DNA of 64,000 bases, taken from positions 29,859 through 93,858 of the forward strand of contig JBCBSS010000008.1 of NCBI GenBank assembly GCA_039819065.1, written 5' to 3'. Positions 18,044-26,768 of this stretch are shown one piece after another. This DNA comes from JBCBSS01 sp039819065 (GTDB taxonomy: Bacteria; Bacteroidota; Bacteroidia; Cytophagales; Cyclobacteriaceae). The stretch's first letter is position 1; every line of letters begins with the position of its first letter. The notes beneath the pieces were generated by a model. That model ran no database searches and had not been told where the DNA came from. It was given only the letters and a program-made list of their open reading frames with translations. A program made the position numbers and the translations under genes.

Positions 18044-18355
18044 ATGAAAAAAAATAAACTAAAACTCGAAGAACTAAAAGTTCAAAGCTTTGTCACTGCA
18101 ATGGATGACGACAGAAACAACACGATTAAAGGACAGTTAGGCATTCAGCATGCAGACCAAGCCATTAAGATTGGCGTATCTGGAGGTGGAGGTGTGGGTG
18201 TACATGCCGCAGCTGGTGCTTGTATGATTTCTGACGGTGATGTTCATTGTCCATCAGAAGTGCACATATGCCATACTGATGATTGTACTGTAGGAACTTG
18301 CCCATCATTAGGATGGATATGTAGCGCTGCCCTTCCCGGTCCATGTAAATGCTAA
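18044..18355 (+). CDS. class I lanthipeptide-type RiPP precursor (pinensin-like leader)
   Basis: 103 residues. The leader MKKNKLKLEELKVQSFVTAM is the Bacteroidota lanthipeptide leader (LKxExLKVxSFVT) and is shared with the 63-residue peptide at 46541-46732. A DDDRNNTIKGQLG segment follows, where a GG cleavage site would normally stand; here it is GQ (Gly30-Gln31). The rest is Gly/Ala-rich (SGGGGVGVHAAAGA, 46-59) and then Cys-rich, with eight cysteines at 60, 69, 76, 81, 86, 93, 101 and 103 and Ser/Thr residues between them. A LanC cyclase gene faces it 34 bases downstream, and a terminator hairpin follows its stop. No LanB dehydratase, protease or dedicated exporter is within the window, so modification must rely on remote genes or not occur. 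Confidence 0.88.
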   Translation: MKKNKLKLEELKVQSFVTAMDDDRNNTIKGQLGIQHADQAIKIGVSGGGGVGVHAAAGACMISDGDVHCPSEVHICHTDDCTVGTCPSLGWICSAALPGPCKC

Positions 18356-18366
18356 TATACATGGCA

Positions 18367-18398
18367 GAATGGTGATGGTTATCCAACTATCACCATTC
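18367..18398 (+). terminator. hairpin terminator of the lanthipeptide precursor
   Basis: A 14-bp stem GAATGGTGATGGTT / AACTATCACCATTC with an ATCC loop. Its single irregular pair is a G-U wobble on the plus strand but a C-A mismatch on the minus, favouring action on the precursor transcript. A T-rich stretch (CTCTTCTTATT) follows. The right arm overlaps the stop codon of the facing lanC-like gene. Confidence 0.7.
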
Positions 18399-20381
18399 AA
18401 CTCTTCTTATTATCCCCTCGCACAAATAGTACTTCACCTTTTCCAGCACATAACCACGCAGTTGTGCCGACTGGTCATCAGACAGACTACCACCAAAGCT
18501 TTTCTGTACGGCTTCATAAGCCTCACTTATATGACAACTATCATCGAAGATGGCCAGGAGGTTATAATTAAGAGCACTTATGATCACCTCTTTGATCATA
18601 CTATCACCAGCATACAAAACCAAAAAGTAGCCCTCGACTGGGTTTTGTCGCAAGGCAAAGTCATCAGGCTTTACCAGCATCTGACTCCAATCTCTGCTTA
18701 TTTTGAAAACCTCAACCGAAGCAATCAATTGAAGCCGATTATCGCTCTCCCAGCTGAACGCTTTGGACAAGGCATAATCAGCATTCGCCATCCTTTCGGT
18801 GGATATCCATGGCCTTGACTTGATGCTGAGATCGAAGCTTTGCTTGGTATGTTCTATTTTACAAATCTCCATTAAGAGGGGTATATCTGCATTGCTATCT
18901 TCTTTGGAAATAGCCTGCTCAAGAAATTCAACAAAGTCTTTTTCATGATGTAGGTATGCTCCGGTTGAACCTATGAACTGGTTGACCCGCTCAGGTTGTA
19001 TCCTTTGCGCCAAACGGAATGATCTGGGGTACTTTTTGGCGGTAACGCTGTTATTGACCTCTTTTAGATCAATGCCTTGCGTGTGCGATTGTCTTTTAGG
19101 TTTGATCAATAGAATAGAATCTAGGGCACCTTTGGTATGCATTCTTAAAAGCATATAACCAACCCCGGATGTACCGAGAAACAGCCCAGGGTCTTCTGCA
19201 TAGTCAAGGTCATCGTAGCCCGGAGCATATAATCCTAGTTCACTTCTCTGTTGCAATGCATTGCTTACTACCTCCCTTGCCACTTCTTCATAACCATCCT
19301 TTTCAAATAAAGCCGATGCTTCTAGAAAAAGCTCGAAGCCCCCTCCTGCTCCATGACATAATGTGAAAGAATGAATAGGCTCAGCAGGTGCTTGCAAATT
19401 AAGTCTCACTTTGTCCAGTGCCTTCTCAGCGTCCGATGAAAAAGTGTCGTCCAAAAGTTGGCTCGCCCCTATTCTACTCAAGCCGATACCCGTAGCTCCA
19501 TAGCACCAAGCATCTTTGTCATTACCATTGGTGAAGTAGGCTTTGTCATCCTGTAGAAAACGTTCCTTTCGCGTCTGGTTGTCGTATATCTCTGCCACTC
19601 CCTTTCTAAAGTCAGGCCAGTTGTTCAAGTCAGCATCATAGAGTGAATTCTCGTAGGCAAAAGCTTCCCTTGCCAATCGTTTGTAGGCCTGATTCTCAAA
19701 GTAGTCTCCTATTATACTAAAAGCGTATCCAACACCAGCAGCACCATGAGCAAACCCTGTCATGCCTCCTATCGGATGGGCTGCATGCTCCCAATAGAGC
19801 CCTACGGTAGAAGGTTTGGCCAGTTCGATGAGCCGGCCGGCCGCCTTATGAATGAGATTTTCTATCTCAGTAGCATCAATGCGCTCATGAATGGCCACCA
19901 GACCGAGAATAACTCCTGCCAGACCGCTGATGACATCAAAGTTTTGGCTGTGCTCGATATGCTTACAGCACTGGTCAATGATATCCAGAATGGTAGCACG
20001 GTTGGTGCTTTCTCCTTTTACTTCGTCCAGGATGGTCAATACATAGGCCAACCCGACATCTCCAAAATAGAAGCCCAAATCAGGTTCAGCTTGTTGATAA
20101 CGGGACAGTGCCCATTGCAAGCCTTTTTCTGCCCAATCCAGGTATTTGGTTTCCCTGCTTTGCTCAAACAGGCGTATCAAGTATAATGCTATTCCGGATG
20201 CACCATCATACAAATGAGTAGAAGCCTTCCACTGCACCTGACCATCTGGGTTGATGGTCTTAATGGTATGCCAGTAAACGGTATCGTTTTCTACAATAGC
20301 TAAAGCAATAAGCTGGTCACCAATGCGTTTGGCCTCGTCAAGAAGTGATGGTTTGAAGGTAGTGTTTAGTTCGTTGGTCAT
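18390..20381 (-). CDS. LanC-like lanthionine cyclase with C-terminal extension
   Basis: 663 residues. Residues 1-425 form the LanC alpha-toroid: HLYDGASGIALYLIRLFEQ (56-74), FYFGDVGLAYVL, ISGLAGVILGLVAIHE, GFAHGAAGVGYAFSI, WCYGATGIGLSR and FLGTSGVGYMLLRM. The zinc ligands are all present: Cys293 (WCYG) and Cys342-His343 (LCHGAGG). LanC adds Cys thiols to dehydrated Ser/Thr to close thioether rings. Residues about 430-663 are a separate region I do not recognise; a typical LanC has about 400-450 residues. It has no LanM-type dehydratase signature and sits in the C-terminal rather than N-terminal position. Convergent with the precursor at 18044, so the two are separately transcribed. Confidence 0.92.
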   Translation of the reverse strand: MTNELNTTFKPSLLDEAKRIGDQLIALAIVENDTVYWHTIKTINPDGQVQWKASTHLYDGASGIALYLIRLFEQSRETKYLDWAEKGLQWALSRYQQAEPDLGFYFGDVGLAYVLTILDEVKGESTNRATILDIIDQCCKHIEHSQNFDVISGLAGVILGLVAIHERIDATEIENLIHKAAGRLIELAKPSTVGLYWEHAAHPIGGMTGFAHGAAGVGYAFSIIGDYFENQAYKRLAREAFAYENSLYDADLNNWPDFRKGVAEIYDNQTRKERFLQDDKAYFTNGNDKDAWCYGATGIGLSRIGASQLLDDTFSSDAEKALDKVRLNLQAPAEPIHSFTLCHGAGGGFELFLEASALFEKDGYEEVAREVVSNALQQRSELGLYAPGYDDLDYAEDPGLFLGTSGVGYMLLRMHTKGALDSILLIKPKRQSHTQGIDLKEVNNSVTAKKYPRSFRLAQRIQPERVNQFIGSTGAYLHHEKDFVEFLEQAISKEDSNADIPLLMEICKIEHTKQSFDLSIKSRPWISTERMANADYALSKAFSWESDNRLQLIASVEVFKISRDWSQMLVKPDDFALRQNPVEGYFLVLYAGDSMIKEVIISALNYNLLAIFDDSCHISEAYEAVQKSFGGSLSDDQSAQLRGYVLEKVKYYLCEGIIRRVEW

Positions 20382-20490
20382 GCCCTGACAATATAAGGCT
20401 TAGCCTTCGGATTGCATGACCTAATTTAACATTCGAGCTTATGAATTCTAGCTTGAGTGAGGTGTATTTCAAAACGGATAGGGTGTCGGA

Positions 20491-20706
20491 CTAGAAAATG
20501 CCCGAACGACGTGTTTTCTTCTTGATGTAACGGTCTCCCAAAAAAGCGATCAGCAGAAATCCGATCGAACCTGTCCAAGGGTTGTCCAACAATACTGTGC
20601 CTGATAGGGCCTGAAAAATAGTGATGAGAATAAGACTTACTCCAATGGTAAGGGAGATCATAATAATCAACCGCCATCGAGCGTATTTCGAAGCAGAAGT
20701 ACTCAT
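20491..20706 (-). CDS. small two-helix membrane protein
   Basis: 71 residues: a basic N-terminus MSTSASKYARWR, a first hydrophobic helix (about 13-34, LIIMISLTIGVSLILITIFQ), a short loop, a second helix (about 44-58, GSIGFLLIAFLGD) and a basic tail YIKKKTRRSGIF. I recognise no family. It is upstream of the LanC-like gene on the same strand with a 109-base gap, so it could be co-transcribed; a role in immunity or export is only a guess from position. An overlapping ORF in another frame (20426-20677) is judged a shadow because it lacks any protein-like pattern. Confidence 0.65.
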   Translation of the reverse strand: MSTSASKYARWRLIIMISLTIGVSLILITIFQALSGTVLLDNPWTGSIGFLLIAFLGDRYIKKKTRRSGIF

Positions 20707-21217
20707 GCTGTATAGATTTTCAAGTCAGGTTAAAAAGTCAGTTACTTAAAGAAGTAAGGTTTGCTACCAGAGTGTATCTGAACTTAAGTATAGTTTCTAA
20801 TTAATGATATTACTGATTGAAATACAAGAAATTAAGCGATATATCTCGATTTCTGCTTCCAATAGCACGATTTGCGGGTTAAATGGTCAATTCGTTCTAT
20901 CGGCCATGCCAAATACCAACCTGAAAGGCCCGGCGCCAGAAATGTAAGAAAAGGTTAATAAATGACCATTTTGAGTGCACCAGAGCGGTCTAAATTAAGG
21001 CATCAGGTAATTAGCTGGCCTTAACGGGAAAATGCACCAAGCACAACAATCCACCAATGGTGATATCGAAACAGATCATTGCACAAGGCCAAGCAGCCAC
21101 TTGAGGGTAGTACTGATATCGGATTAGGCCTTCTACGTACTTTGTTTTGGCAGTTGTTTTTTTCTAAATTCGATCGTTAGCCATCAGCCAAAGTATGGCG
21201 CACTGATCAACCTAACC
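20707..21217. other. intergenic region upstream of the KAP NTPase
   Basis: 511 bases between divergent genes with no credible ORF. It should hold the promoters of both. It lacks the dispersed repeats typical of other gaps in this window, and no recognisable operator was found. Confidence 0.5.
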
Positions 21218-24200
21218 ATGAAAGCAAGCACCCCATCCCCTGTCCGGTATTGGATCTTCCAAGGCAAACCGGAACGATATGAACTCAAGGAAAAGCTCAT
21301 TGCCAGCAAGAAGGAAGACTGGGTAGTGACCAGGTACAAGAATGATATCAAGCCAGCCGATATCGTAATATTCTGGAGAAGCGGAGATGATGAGGTGCTC
21401 TATGGTTGGGGCGAGGTAATAGGTGAAGTGACCAACTTACAAGAAAAGGAAAGCCGGGTTGCTATTCAATACCTGAACCGCTTTAGGAACCCCATCAAGT
21501 TGTCGGCGATTGAGGGACATAAGGAATTATTTGGCTTGACCATCCGACGCAATAGTCAGGGGACTAATTTCAGGGTAACCCGGTTGGAGGTTAAGGCGCT
21601 CAATGAGATCATAGCCAACCAGAAAGAAGTACAAGTGCCGCTTGAGGCAATAGAAAGTACCATTAATGACATTGCACTACACGAGTACCGGTATTCTAGC
21701 TCGGTCACCCAGATACTCAATACTTTTCTTATCGATAGAACGCAGCAGCAAGAACCTCCAAACTGCGTCACACTGCTGACCAGTTTCTACAACCTCGCTG
21801 AAATAAGGGCGGCAGAACGGGAGACTTTCAAGTTTGTACGAGAAGCATTGGATCGTTATGGTTTTGGCAAAGCTTTCAAACGACCCAAGCAGAAAGGCAG
21901 TACGTTGGAAGTGTTCAAAGAGTTTGTCCGTCCTGAATTGCAGGATGAATTTATGGGCGATGATGTGGATATCTCAGTGGTCAAACTGATATCAGAGGCA
22001 AGAGGGATTGCTATTAAAACCACATCGCATGAGCGCGTGAACCTGAGGCATTTTTTCGCTGCCTTTCTAACCCAAGCGGAGGCGTTCGGATTGCAAGAAC
22101 TTTATGACGGGCTTTCGCTCAATATGGATGGCCTGCGCAGTGATTTCCTCAATTTCATCAGGTCTAGTTTTGCCAGTAAGGAGGAAATACCCTGGGACAA
22201 TATGTTTGCCTGGGAGAACATTCTAACCGGTCAAAACCAGCCTGCGCTGGACATCAGCGACCTACTCACCCAAGTAAATGCTGACGACACCGACGGTAAG
22301 GACCTGCTGAATATTACGCCGGAGGTTAACGCTTTTGCCTCCATTATAGCTTCCAGTGACCTTAATCCCCCCCTGGCCATTGGCCTGTTCGGTGATTGGG
22401 GTAGTGGTAAGACCTTCTTTATGGAGCGTATGAGTGACCGTGTAAAAGCTATTGCTGATAAAGCCAGAATGGTTGCTCAAGACAAACAAACCAGGTTTCA
22501 TGGCAACATTGTGCAGATATGGTTCAATGCCTGGCACTATATGGATAGTAATCTATGGGCTAGCCTGGTGGATCATATTTTCAAGGAGTTGGAAAGGAAT
22601 GTAAATCAATTGCAAGAAGAGGAAAGGCTTGATGAGGATCCTTTTAAAAGTTTCACCATCTCCAAGGAGGAAGAAAAAGCCGCGGAAAAGCGCTTGAGGG
22701 TTGCTATAGTGTGCAGGCATAAAGCGAAGAAAAAGCTTGAATCACTTCAATCAGACAAGAAGCAATTCATGGCGGCAGTTGAGAAAGAGCAAAAGAAGAA
22801 GTCTCTTGACATGACATTGGCAGATACCTCCTTCGTCAGGCAACAACTGAATACGCTACTGCCCAAGTTAGAGACACTGTTCGGTGTAAAGACCGAAACA
22901 CAGCACGCTGAAACTGCTAAAACTGCTCGTGAGGTGATGAACATCATGAGCAGTACCAGCATGTTGGCTAACAGGGCGCATAATCTGTGGCGTTCTATTA
23001 TGGTTGACTCTCCGCCCTTGAAGACTAAAATCTTGCTTTGGATCATAGCGATCATTGGCCTTGGACTTATAGTGTTCGCAGTTGTTGAGAAAGCGAGCTC
23101 TGGTATTCTGGCAACCGTTATCGCCCAGATTGGAGCCGCCATAGGAGTCGCTTTACCATGGATCAAAAAGAGGATCGCCGAGGCTTCTCAAGCATTGGAT
23201 ATTGCGGAGAATATCAATACTGACCTGAACGCCAGAATTGAAGAGGAAGAAGTGAAGCGCAAGGAAGCCATTCTCTCTTTAGAGAATAAGATCAAGAATA
23301 CGACAGATGAGCTTGTGGCCGCCGATCAACAATTGGTAGAAGCTGAGGAAAAGCTAAGGCAATTGCAGGCAGAGCGCCGCGAGTTGACCACGGCAGAGCG
23401 CATGGCCAACTTCATAGATCAACGAGCCAGAAGCGATAGCTACAGCAAGCACTTGGGGCTAGTCAATATGATCAGAAAGGATTTCAAGATCCTTTCCGAC
23501 CTGATGCTGCAACAAAACAGCGAACAGAACGCAGGCAGCGAGCTTGATGCTCAAACGGCGGGTGACAAGAAGATCAACCGCATCGTGCTTTATATTGATG
23601 ACCTGGATCGCTGTCCGCAAGATAAGGTGGTAGAGGTATTGCAGGCAGTTCACCTACTGTTGGCGTTCAAACTCTTCATCGTAGTGGTAGGCGTGGATGC
23701 GCGATGGGTGAGCCGATCGCTCAAAGAAAGCCACCCTCACCTACTCTACCAGGATAATGACGACCCGGCCGAGCCAGTGAACGATCAAACCTCGGCGGTG
23801 AGTGGAACCGCTACCACCCAAGACTACCTGGAGAAGATATTTCAGGTGCCATTCTGGCTCAAGCCACTGGATATGGACAAGGTCAGCGATCTCATCGATG
23901 GTATCATAGACCTTGGCGGTGAAGTGGCCAGCGGTGATGATGAACAGGATGAAGGTCAATCGGACATGCCGGAAAAAGGAGAGGGTACTGGGGCAAAACC
24001 GAGTGACGAAAAGGGCGAGGAGTCTACAGAAGATGAAGAGGAAGGAGCGGAACACCGAGAGATCAATCTTAACCCTCAGTCTTTGAGTATCACCACCAGC
24101 GAGGTAGAATATATGCGGGCCTTGGGGGATATCGCGGGCAGGTCGCCTCGTGCTATCAAGCGCTTTATCAATGTGTATAGATTGCTCAAAGCCAGCATTC

Positions 24201-24517
24201 CAGAAGCAGCGCAGGGGCGGTTCACCTCGGAACATGGCGAATTCAAGTCTTACCTGTTGTTATTGGCTATTCTCACCGGAAGGCCTTCTTCCGCTCCATT
24301 ATTCATAGAAATGGTCAGCAAAGAGGGCAATAACACCACTAGCAAGACCTTCATCAATAAGCTCAAAAAGCACGAAACTATGGATAATAAATGGGTCAGG
24401 TTTTGTGCTTTGCTCGAAGCTTTTAACCAATCCAAAACCAGCCGCATTTCTATAGAACAGCTTAAGAAGTGCATTCCACAAGCGGTGAGGTTCAGCTTTC
24501 AGCATTGGCGGGTTTAG
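21218..24517 (+). CDS. EVE-domain / Clp-N-like / KAP P-loop NTPase fusion
   Basis: 1099 residues. Residues 1-135 resemble an EVE (PUA-like) domain: RYWIFQGKPERY, then KPADIVIFWRSGDDEVLYGW with GEVIGE. Residues about 225-315 look like a Clp-N type repeat (LISEARGIAIKTTSHERVNL then RHFFAAFLTQ). A KAP NTPase follows: Walker A GDWGSGKT (392-399), the family motif IWFNAWHY (434-441), a long coiled-coil/insert region with two membrane helices (about 604-625 and 630-650), Walker B LYIDDLDRCP (791-800), a DARW sensor (827-830), KIFQVPFWLKPL (873-884) and SPRAIKRFINVYR (976-988). An acidic linker lies at 905-945. KAP proteins are membrane-tethered NTPases including plasmid PifA, which blocks phage T7; EVE domains bind modified bases. 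A solo defence protein is a reasonable inference, not shown. Confidence 0.88.
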   Translation: MKASTPSPVRYWIFQGKPERYELKEKLIASKKEDWVVTRYKNDIKPADIVIFWRSGDDEVLYGWGEVIGEVTNLQEKESRVAIQYLNRFRNPIKLSAIEGHKELFGLTIRRNSQGTNFRVTRLEVKALNEIIANQKEVQVPLEAIESTINDIALHEYRYSSSVTQILNTFLIDRTQQQEPPNCVTLLTSFYNLAEIRAAERETFKFVREALDRYGFGKAFKRPKQKGSTLEVFKEFVRPELQDEFMGDDVDISVVKLISEARGIAIKTTSHERVNLRHFFAAFLTQAEAFGLQELYDGLSLNMDGLRSDFLNFIRSSFASKEEIPWDNMFAWENILTGQNQPALDISDLLTQVNADDTDGKDLLNITPEVNAFASIIASSDLNPPLAIGLFGDWGSGKTFFMERMSDRVKAIADKARMVAQDKQTRFHGNIVQIWFNAWHYMDSNLWASLVDHIFKELERNVNQLQEEERLDEDPFKSFTISKEEEKAAEKRLRVAIVCRHKAKKKLESLQSDKKQFMAAVEKEQKKKSLDMTLADTSFVRQQLNTLLPKLETLFGVKTETQHAETAKTAREVMNIMSSTSMLANRAHNLWRSIMVDSPPLKTKILLWIIAIIGLGLIVFAVVEKASSGILATVIAQIGAAIGVALPWIKKRIAEASQALDIAENINTDLNARIEEEEVKRKEAILSLENKIKNTTDELVAADQQLVEAEEKLRQLQAERRELTTAERMANFIDQRARSDSYSKHLGLVNMIRKDFKILSDLMLQQNSEQNAGSELDAQTAGDKKINRIVLYIDDLDRCPQDKVVEVLQAVHLLLAFKLFIVVVGVDARWVSRSLKESHPHLLYQDNDDPAEPVNDQTSAVSGTATTQDYLEKIFQVPFWLKPLDMDKVSDLIDGIIDLGGEVASGDDEQDEGQSDMPEKGEGTGAKPSDEKGEESTEDEEEGAEHREINLNPQSLSITTSEVEYMRALGDIAGRSPRAIKRFINVYRLLKASIPEAAQGRFTSEHGEFKSYLLLLAILTGRPSSAPLFIEMVSKEGNNTTSKTFINKLKKHETMDNKWVRFCALLEAFNQSKTSRISIEQLKKCIPQAVRFSFQHWRV

Positions 24518-25385
24518 GGGTAGAGTTGCTACTCTCACCTCGTCTTTCTGAAGGAATCTTATTGGAGGTTTGGCATTGCCTTAATACAAAGTATATGATC
24601 AATTGATGATATAAGTAACTAGGTTACTTTGGAGTAACCTAGTTACTGTTAAGCCAATCTGAAATAATCATTTGATGGTTTGATAATGAGATGATTTGAT
24701 GATAGGGTTATTTGGTGGTGCCAGGGTTATTAGAGTAACTAGATTACTTCGGAGTAATCTAGTTACTGTTTTTCCAGCGCTGATATTATCAATTGATCAT
24801 ATGCTTATTCTTCTGTTTTAGTCGTACTTAACTTCCAATGGGTTGCTGCTCAGAAGGACAGGGAACGACATTCAATTCGTCATTCCTAATTGGTCACTAG
24901 ATTGCTTTAAGTGGCTGGCGTCATTCCATGGTTCGTAACGGAGGAACGAATCCAAGGAATCTCTAGGTAGGTTTTATCTGGTGCTCTGAAGAGTAACTAG
25001 ATTACTCCAAAGTAATCTAGTTACTGTTTTTCCACCCCCTGCCCCCGCCAGCGGGGGACAGAGCCAGAGCCTGATACATCTATTTATTTCTACTTGTTTC
25101 TACGTATTTCCATTTATTTCTTCTTGGTTCTGAATTGCTTCACTCCTTCGTCGATACCCGTCCGTCCACTGACGGATCGTAATGACAGGTTATTTCTATT
25201 TACTTCTACCTATTTCTAAATACACCTTTCCAACTTCTAACTTCCAATTTCCAACCTCCAAATACCAACATTAAGCGATTCACTTAATCCGTCGATTACC
25301 AATTTACTCTATTGAACCCCGCTGGGTGGCCAAGTACATTTACTAGCATTAATCGCCTCTTAACGAGGCTTAAACACTACTAATT
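24518..25385. repeat. repeat-filled intergenic region after the KAP NTPase
   Basis: Besides the three hairpins listed separately, it holds two ATCAATTGAT elements (24592-24613 and 24782-24803), a TGATGGTTTGATAATG tract (24663-24710), a CCCCCGC-CA-GCGGGGG hairpin (25042-25057), the GGATTGCTTC...GACGGATC...AATGACAG composite (about 25131-25187) and TATTTCTACTTG tracts. No gene is seen. Confidence 0.75.
24614..25025. repeat. three near-identical 34-bp hairpins, AGTAACTAG(A/G)TTACT
   Basis: Copies at 24614-24647, 24734-24767 and 24992-25025. Each has a perfect 15-bp stem and a four-base loop (TTGG, TCGG, CCAA). Copy 1 differs from the others by a compensated pair (GGTTACT/AGTAACC versus GATTACT/AGTAATC). 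Copies 2 and 3 share the following bases CTGTTTTTCCA, which could let them act as weak terminators. Confidence 0.9.
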
Positions 25386-25751
25386 ATGAGCAACGTGAAA
25401 CAAGCAGATAGTGTCGTAGATATTTCTTACCTGAAGCAGGTTTCCGGAGGGGATACTTCACTGATGATGGACATGATCGATCTGTTTTTGGGACAGACGC
25501 CTTTACAAATCAGCCAAATGTATCAATGTGTCGATGATGAGAACTGGCAAGCGCTCAATAGAATTGCGCACAAAGCCAAATCCTCGTTCGGAGTGATGGG
25601 GGTTGAGAGTATAGTGGAGGATATCAAGCACGTTGAGATATGGGCATCACAACAGATACGTTTAGATGAGATTACTCCACTGATTGATAATATTAACAGG
25701 GTCTGTCAGCAGGCTTATACAGAATACGAACGCATTATGGAGCAGATGTGA
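25386..25751 (+). CDS. histidine phosphotransfer (Hpt) domain protein
   Basis: 121 residues forming one Hpt four-helix bundle. The phosphoacceptor is His62 in RIAHKAKSSFGVMGV, matching the HxxKSS/G consensus, with the preceding DENWQALNRI helix. The opening DISYLKQVSGGDTSLMMDMI is also typical. It has no receiver or kinase domain, so it should shuttle phosphate between a hybrid kinase and a response regulator coded elsewhere. The downstream gene on the same strand, 159 bases away, is a nucleotidyltransferase-like protein with no evident signalling link. Confidence 0.92.
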   Translation: MSNVKQADSVVDISYLKQVSGGDTSLMMDMIDLFLGQTPLQISQMYQCVDDENWQALNRIAHKAKSSFGVMGVESIVEDIKHVEIWASQQIRLDEITPLIDNINRVCQQAYTEYERIMEQM

Positions 25752-25910
25752 ATCCGCACAAAATCATGACCTACAGAAGCGTAATCTAGCCGTGAATTTG
25801 CACTCAATCCGAGAGACCTATTTATACAATCTGTACTAAGATGTTCACATCTTCATTTAACCGAATTAACCTGCCCGACTGGGCTATTCGAATACTTAAC
25901 CTAACGAATA

Positions 25911-26768
25911 ATGAAAGATCAATTTTACCTGGTGATCAACGCTGAAGACGTAGTCACCACACCGCTAGACTGGCACTCTCGCCACCTCTACGAATCAAGG
26001 ACGCCATACCTGGAAGACAACATCAGAAGAAGCATCAGTATGTTCGAAGGGGTGTGTGATCCAGAGAACATTTTCGTGCTTTGCGACCAGCGAAAAGCGG
26101 GGATGTTAATGGGCAGTTTGACAGAACTAAACAAGCGACATATCATCCCCTTGCCGGGTTCGAAAGCAAGCGCTTTGAGCATGGCTGCGATATGCGCCAA
26201 AGTCAGTCAAAAGGGTGAACAGGCGCAGATGATTTTTACACCGATCAACACCATTCAACCGGAAAGAACACAGTTCATACAATCGCTTTATCAAGCACTT
26301 TTTAATACCTGCTTTCGGCAGATTATTATCGCCTTGGGTGTGGTAGAAAAACAGGAGGTTTCGACCAATGAACAGTTGGTAATCGATAGTACTGAAAACA
26401 CCATGACCAAAAAGGTTTGGCAGTTGGTCAAGTCCAAAAATATGAGGACAAACAGGCAGTCCACTTCTTTTGAAACCTGGCAAAATTCGCGCATCTATAT
26501 CGGTCACGCATCGACATTTCTCAATGCCTTTAAGCAACACAAAAAAGAGGCCTATCAACGGCTTGCTTTGACCAGAAATGTATTCAATACGCCAGACGAA
26601 CAACGGTACATAAATCGCATGTTATCCTTGCTGAGTTCGGCCACTTTTGAGGCCAGTATCTTACCTAAGATCTCCAACCTATTTACGCTACCTATCCATG
26701 TAAAACATCATGAATTGGACATTGAAAACATCACCGAAGGGATGCTTGAGCTGACTGGTTCAGCATAA
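25911..26768 (+). CDS. degenerate mannose-1-phosphate guanylyltransferase-like protein
   Basis: 285 residues. The order of landmarks follows sugar-nucleotide pyrophosphorylases of the ManC type: PENIFVLCDQRKAGMLMGSL (51-70) in the place of the nucleotide-sensing helix, HIIPLPGSKASALSMAAICA (77-96) for the EPxGRNTAPAI motif, FRQIIIALGVVE (135-146), and RIYIGHASTFLNAFKQHKKE (194-213), which mirrors the NSGIFVFKASTFLEAL motif. The N-terminal GGxGxRLWPLS glycine loop that binds GTP is absent: the protein starts MKDQFYLVINAEDVVTT. The EPEGRNTA site is reduced to PLPGSKAS. I infer a catalytically dead or re-purposed homologue; the alignment is by eye and needs a profile search. The gene stands alone. 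Confidence 0.6.
   Translation: MKDQFYLVINAEDVVTTPLDWHSRHLYESRTPYLEDNIRRSISMFEGVCDPENIFVLCDQRKAGMLMGSLTELNKRHIIPLPGSKASALSMAAICAKVSQKGEQAQMIFTPINTIQPERTQFIQSLYQALFNTCFRQIIIALGVVEKQEVSTNEQLVIDSTENTMTKKVWQLVKSKNMRTNRQSTSFETWQNSRIYIGHASTFLNAFKQHKKEAYQRLALTRNVFNTPDEQRYINRMLSLLSSATFEASILPKISNLFTLPIHVKHHELDIENITEGMLELTGSA

Noticed and set aside
18390..20381. Class II LanM synthetase
   Set aside because: There is no dehydratase domain; the LanC domain is N-terminal, and the extra region is C-terminal.
20426..20677. 83-residue ORF overlapping the small membrane protein
   Set aside because: It is a frame shadow with no helix or domain pattern; the 71-residue frame has two clear membrane helices.
24614..25025. 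Possible small CRISPR array
   Set aside because: Only three units, fully palindromic, with uneven spacing of 86 and 224 bases and no cas gene.
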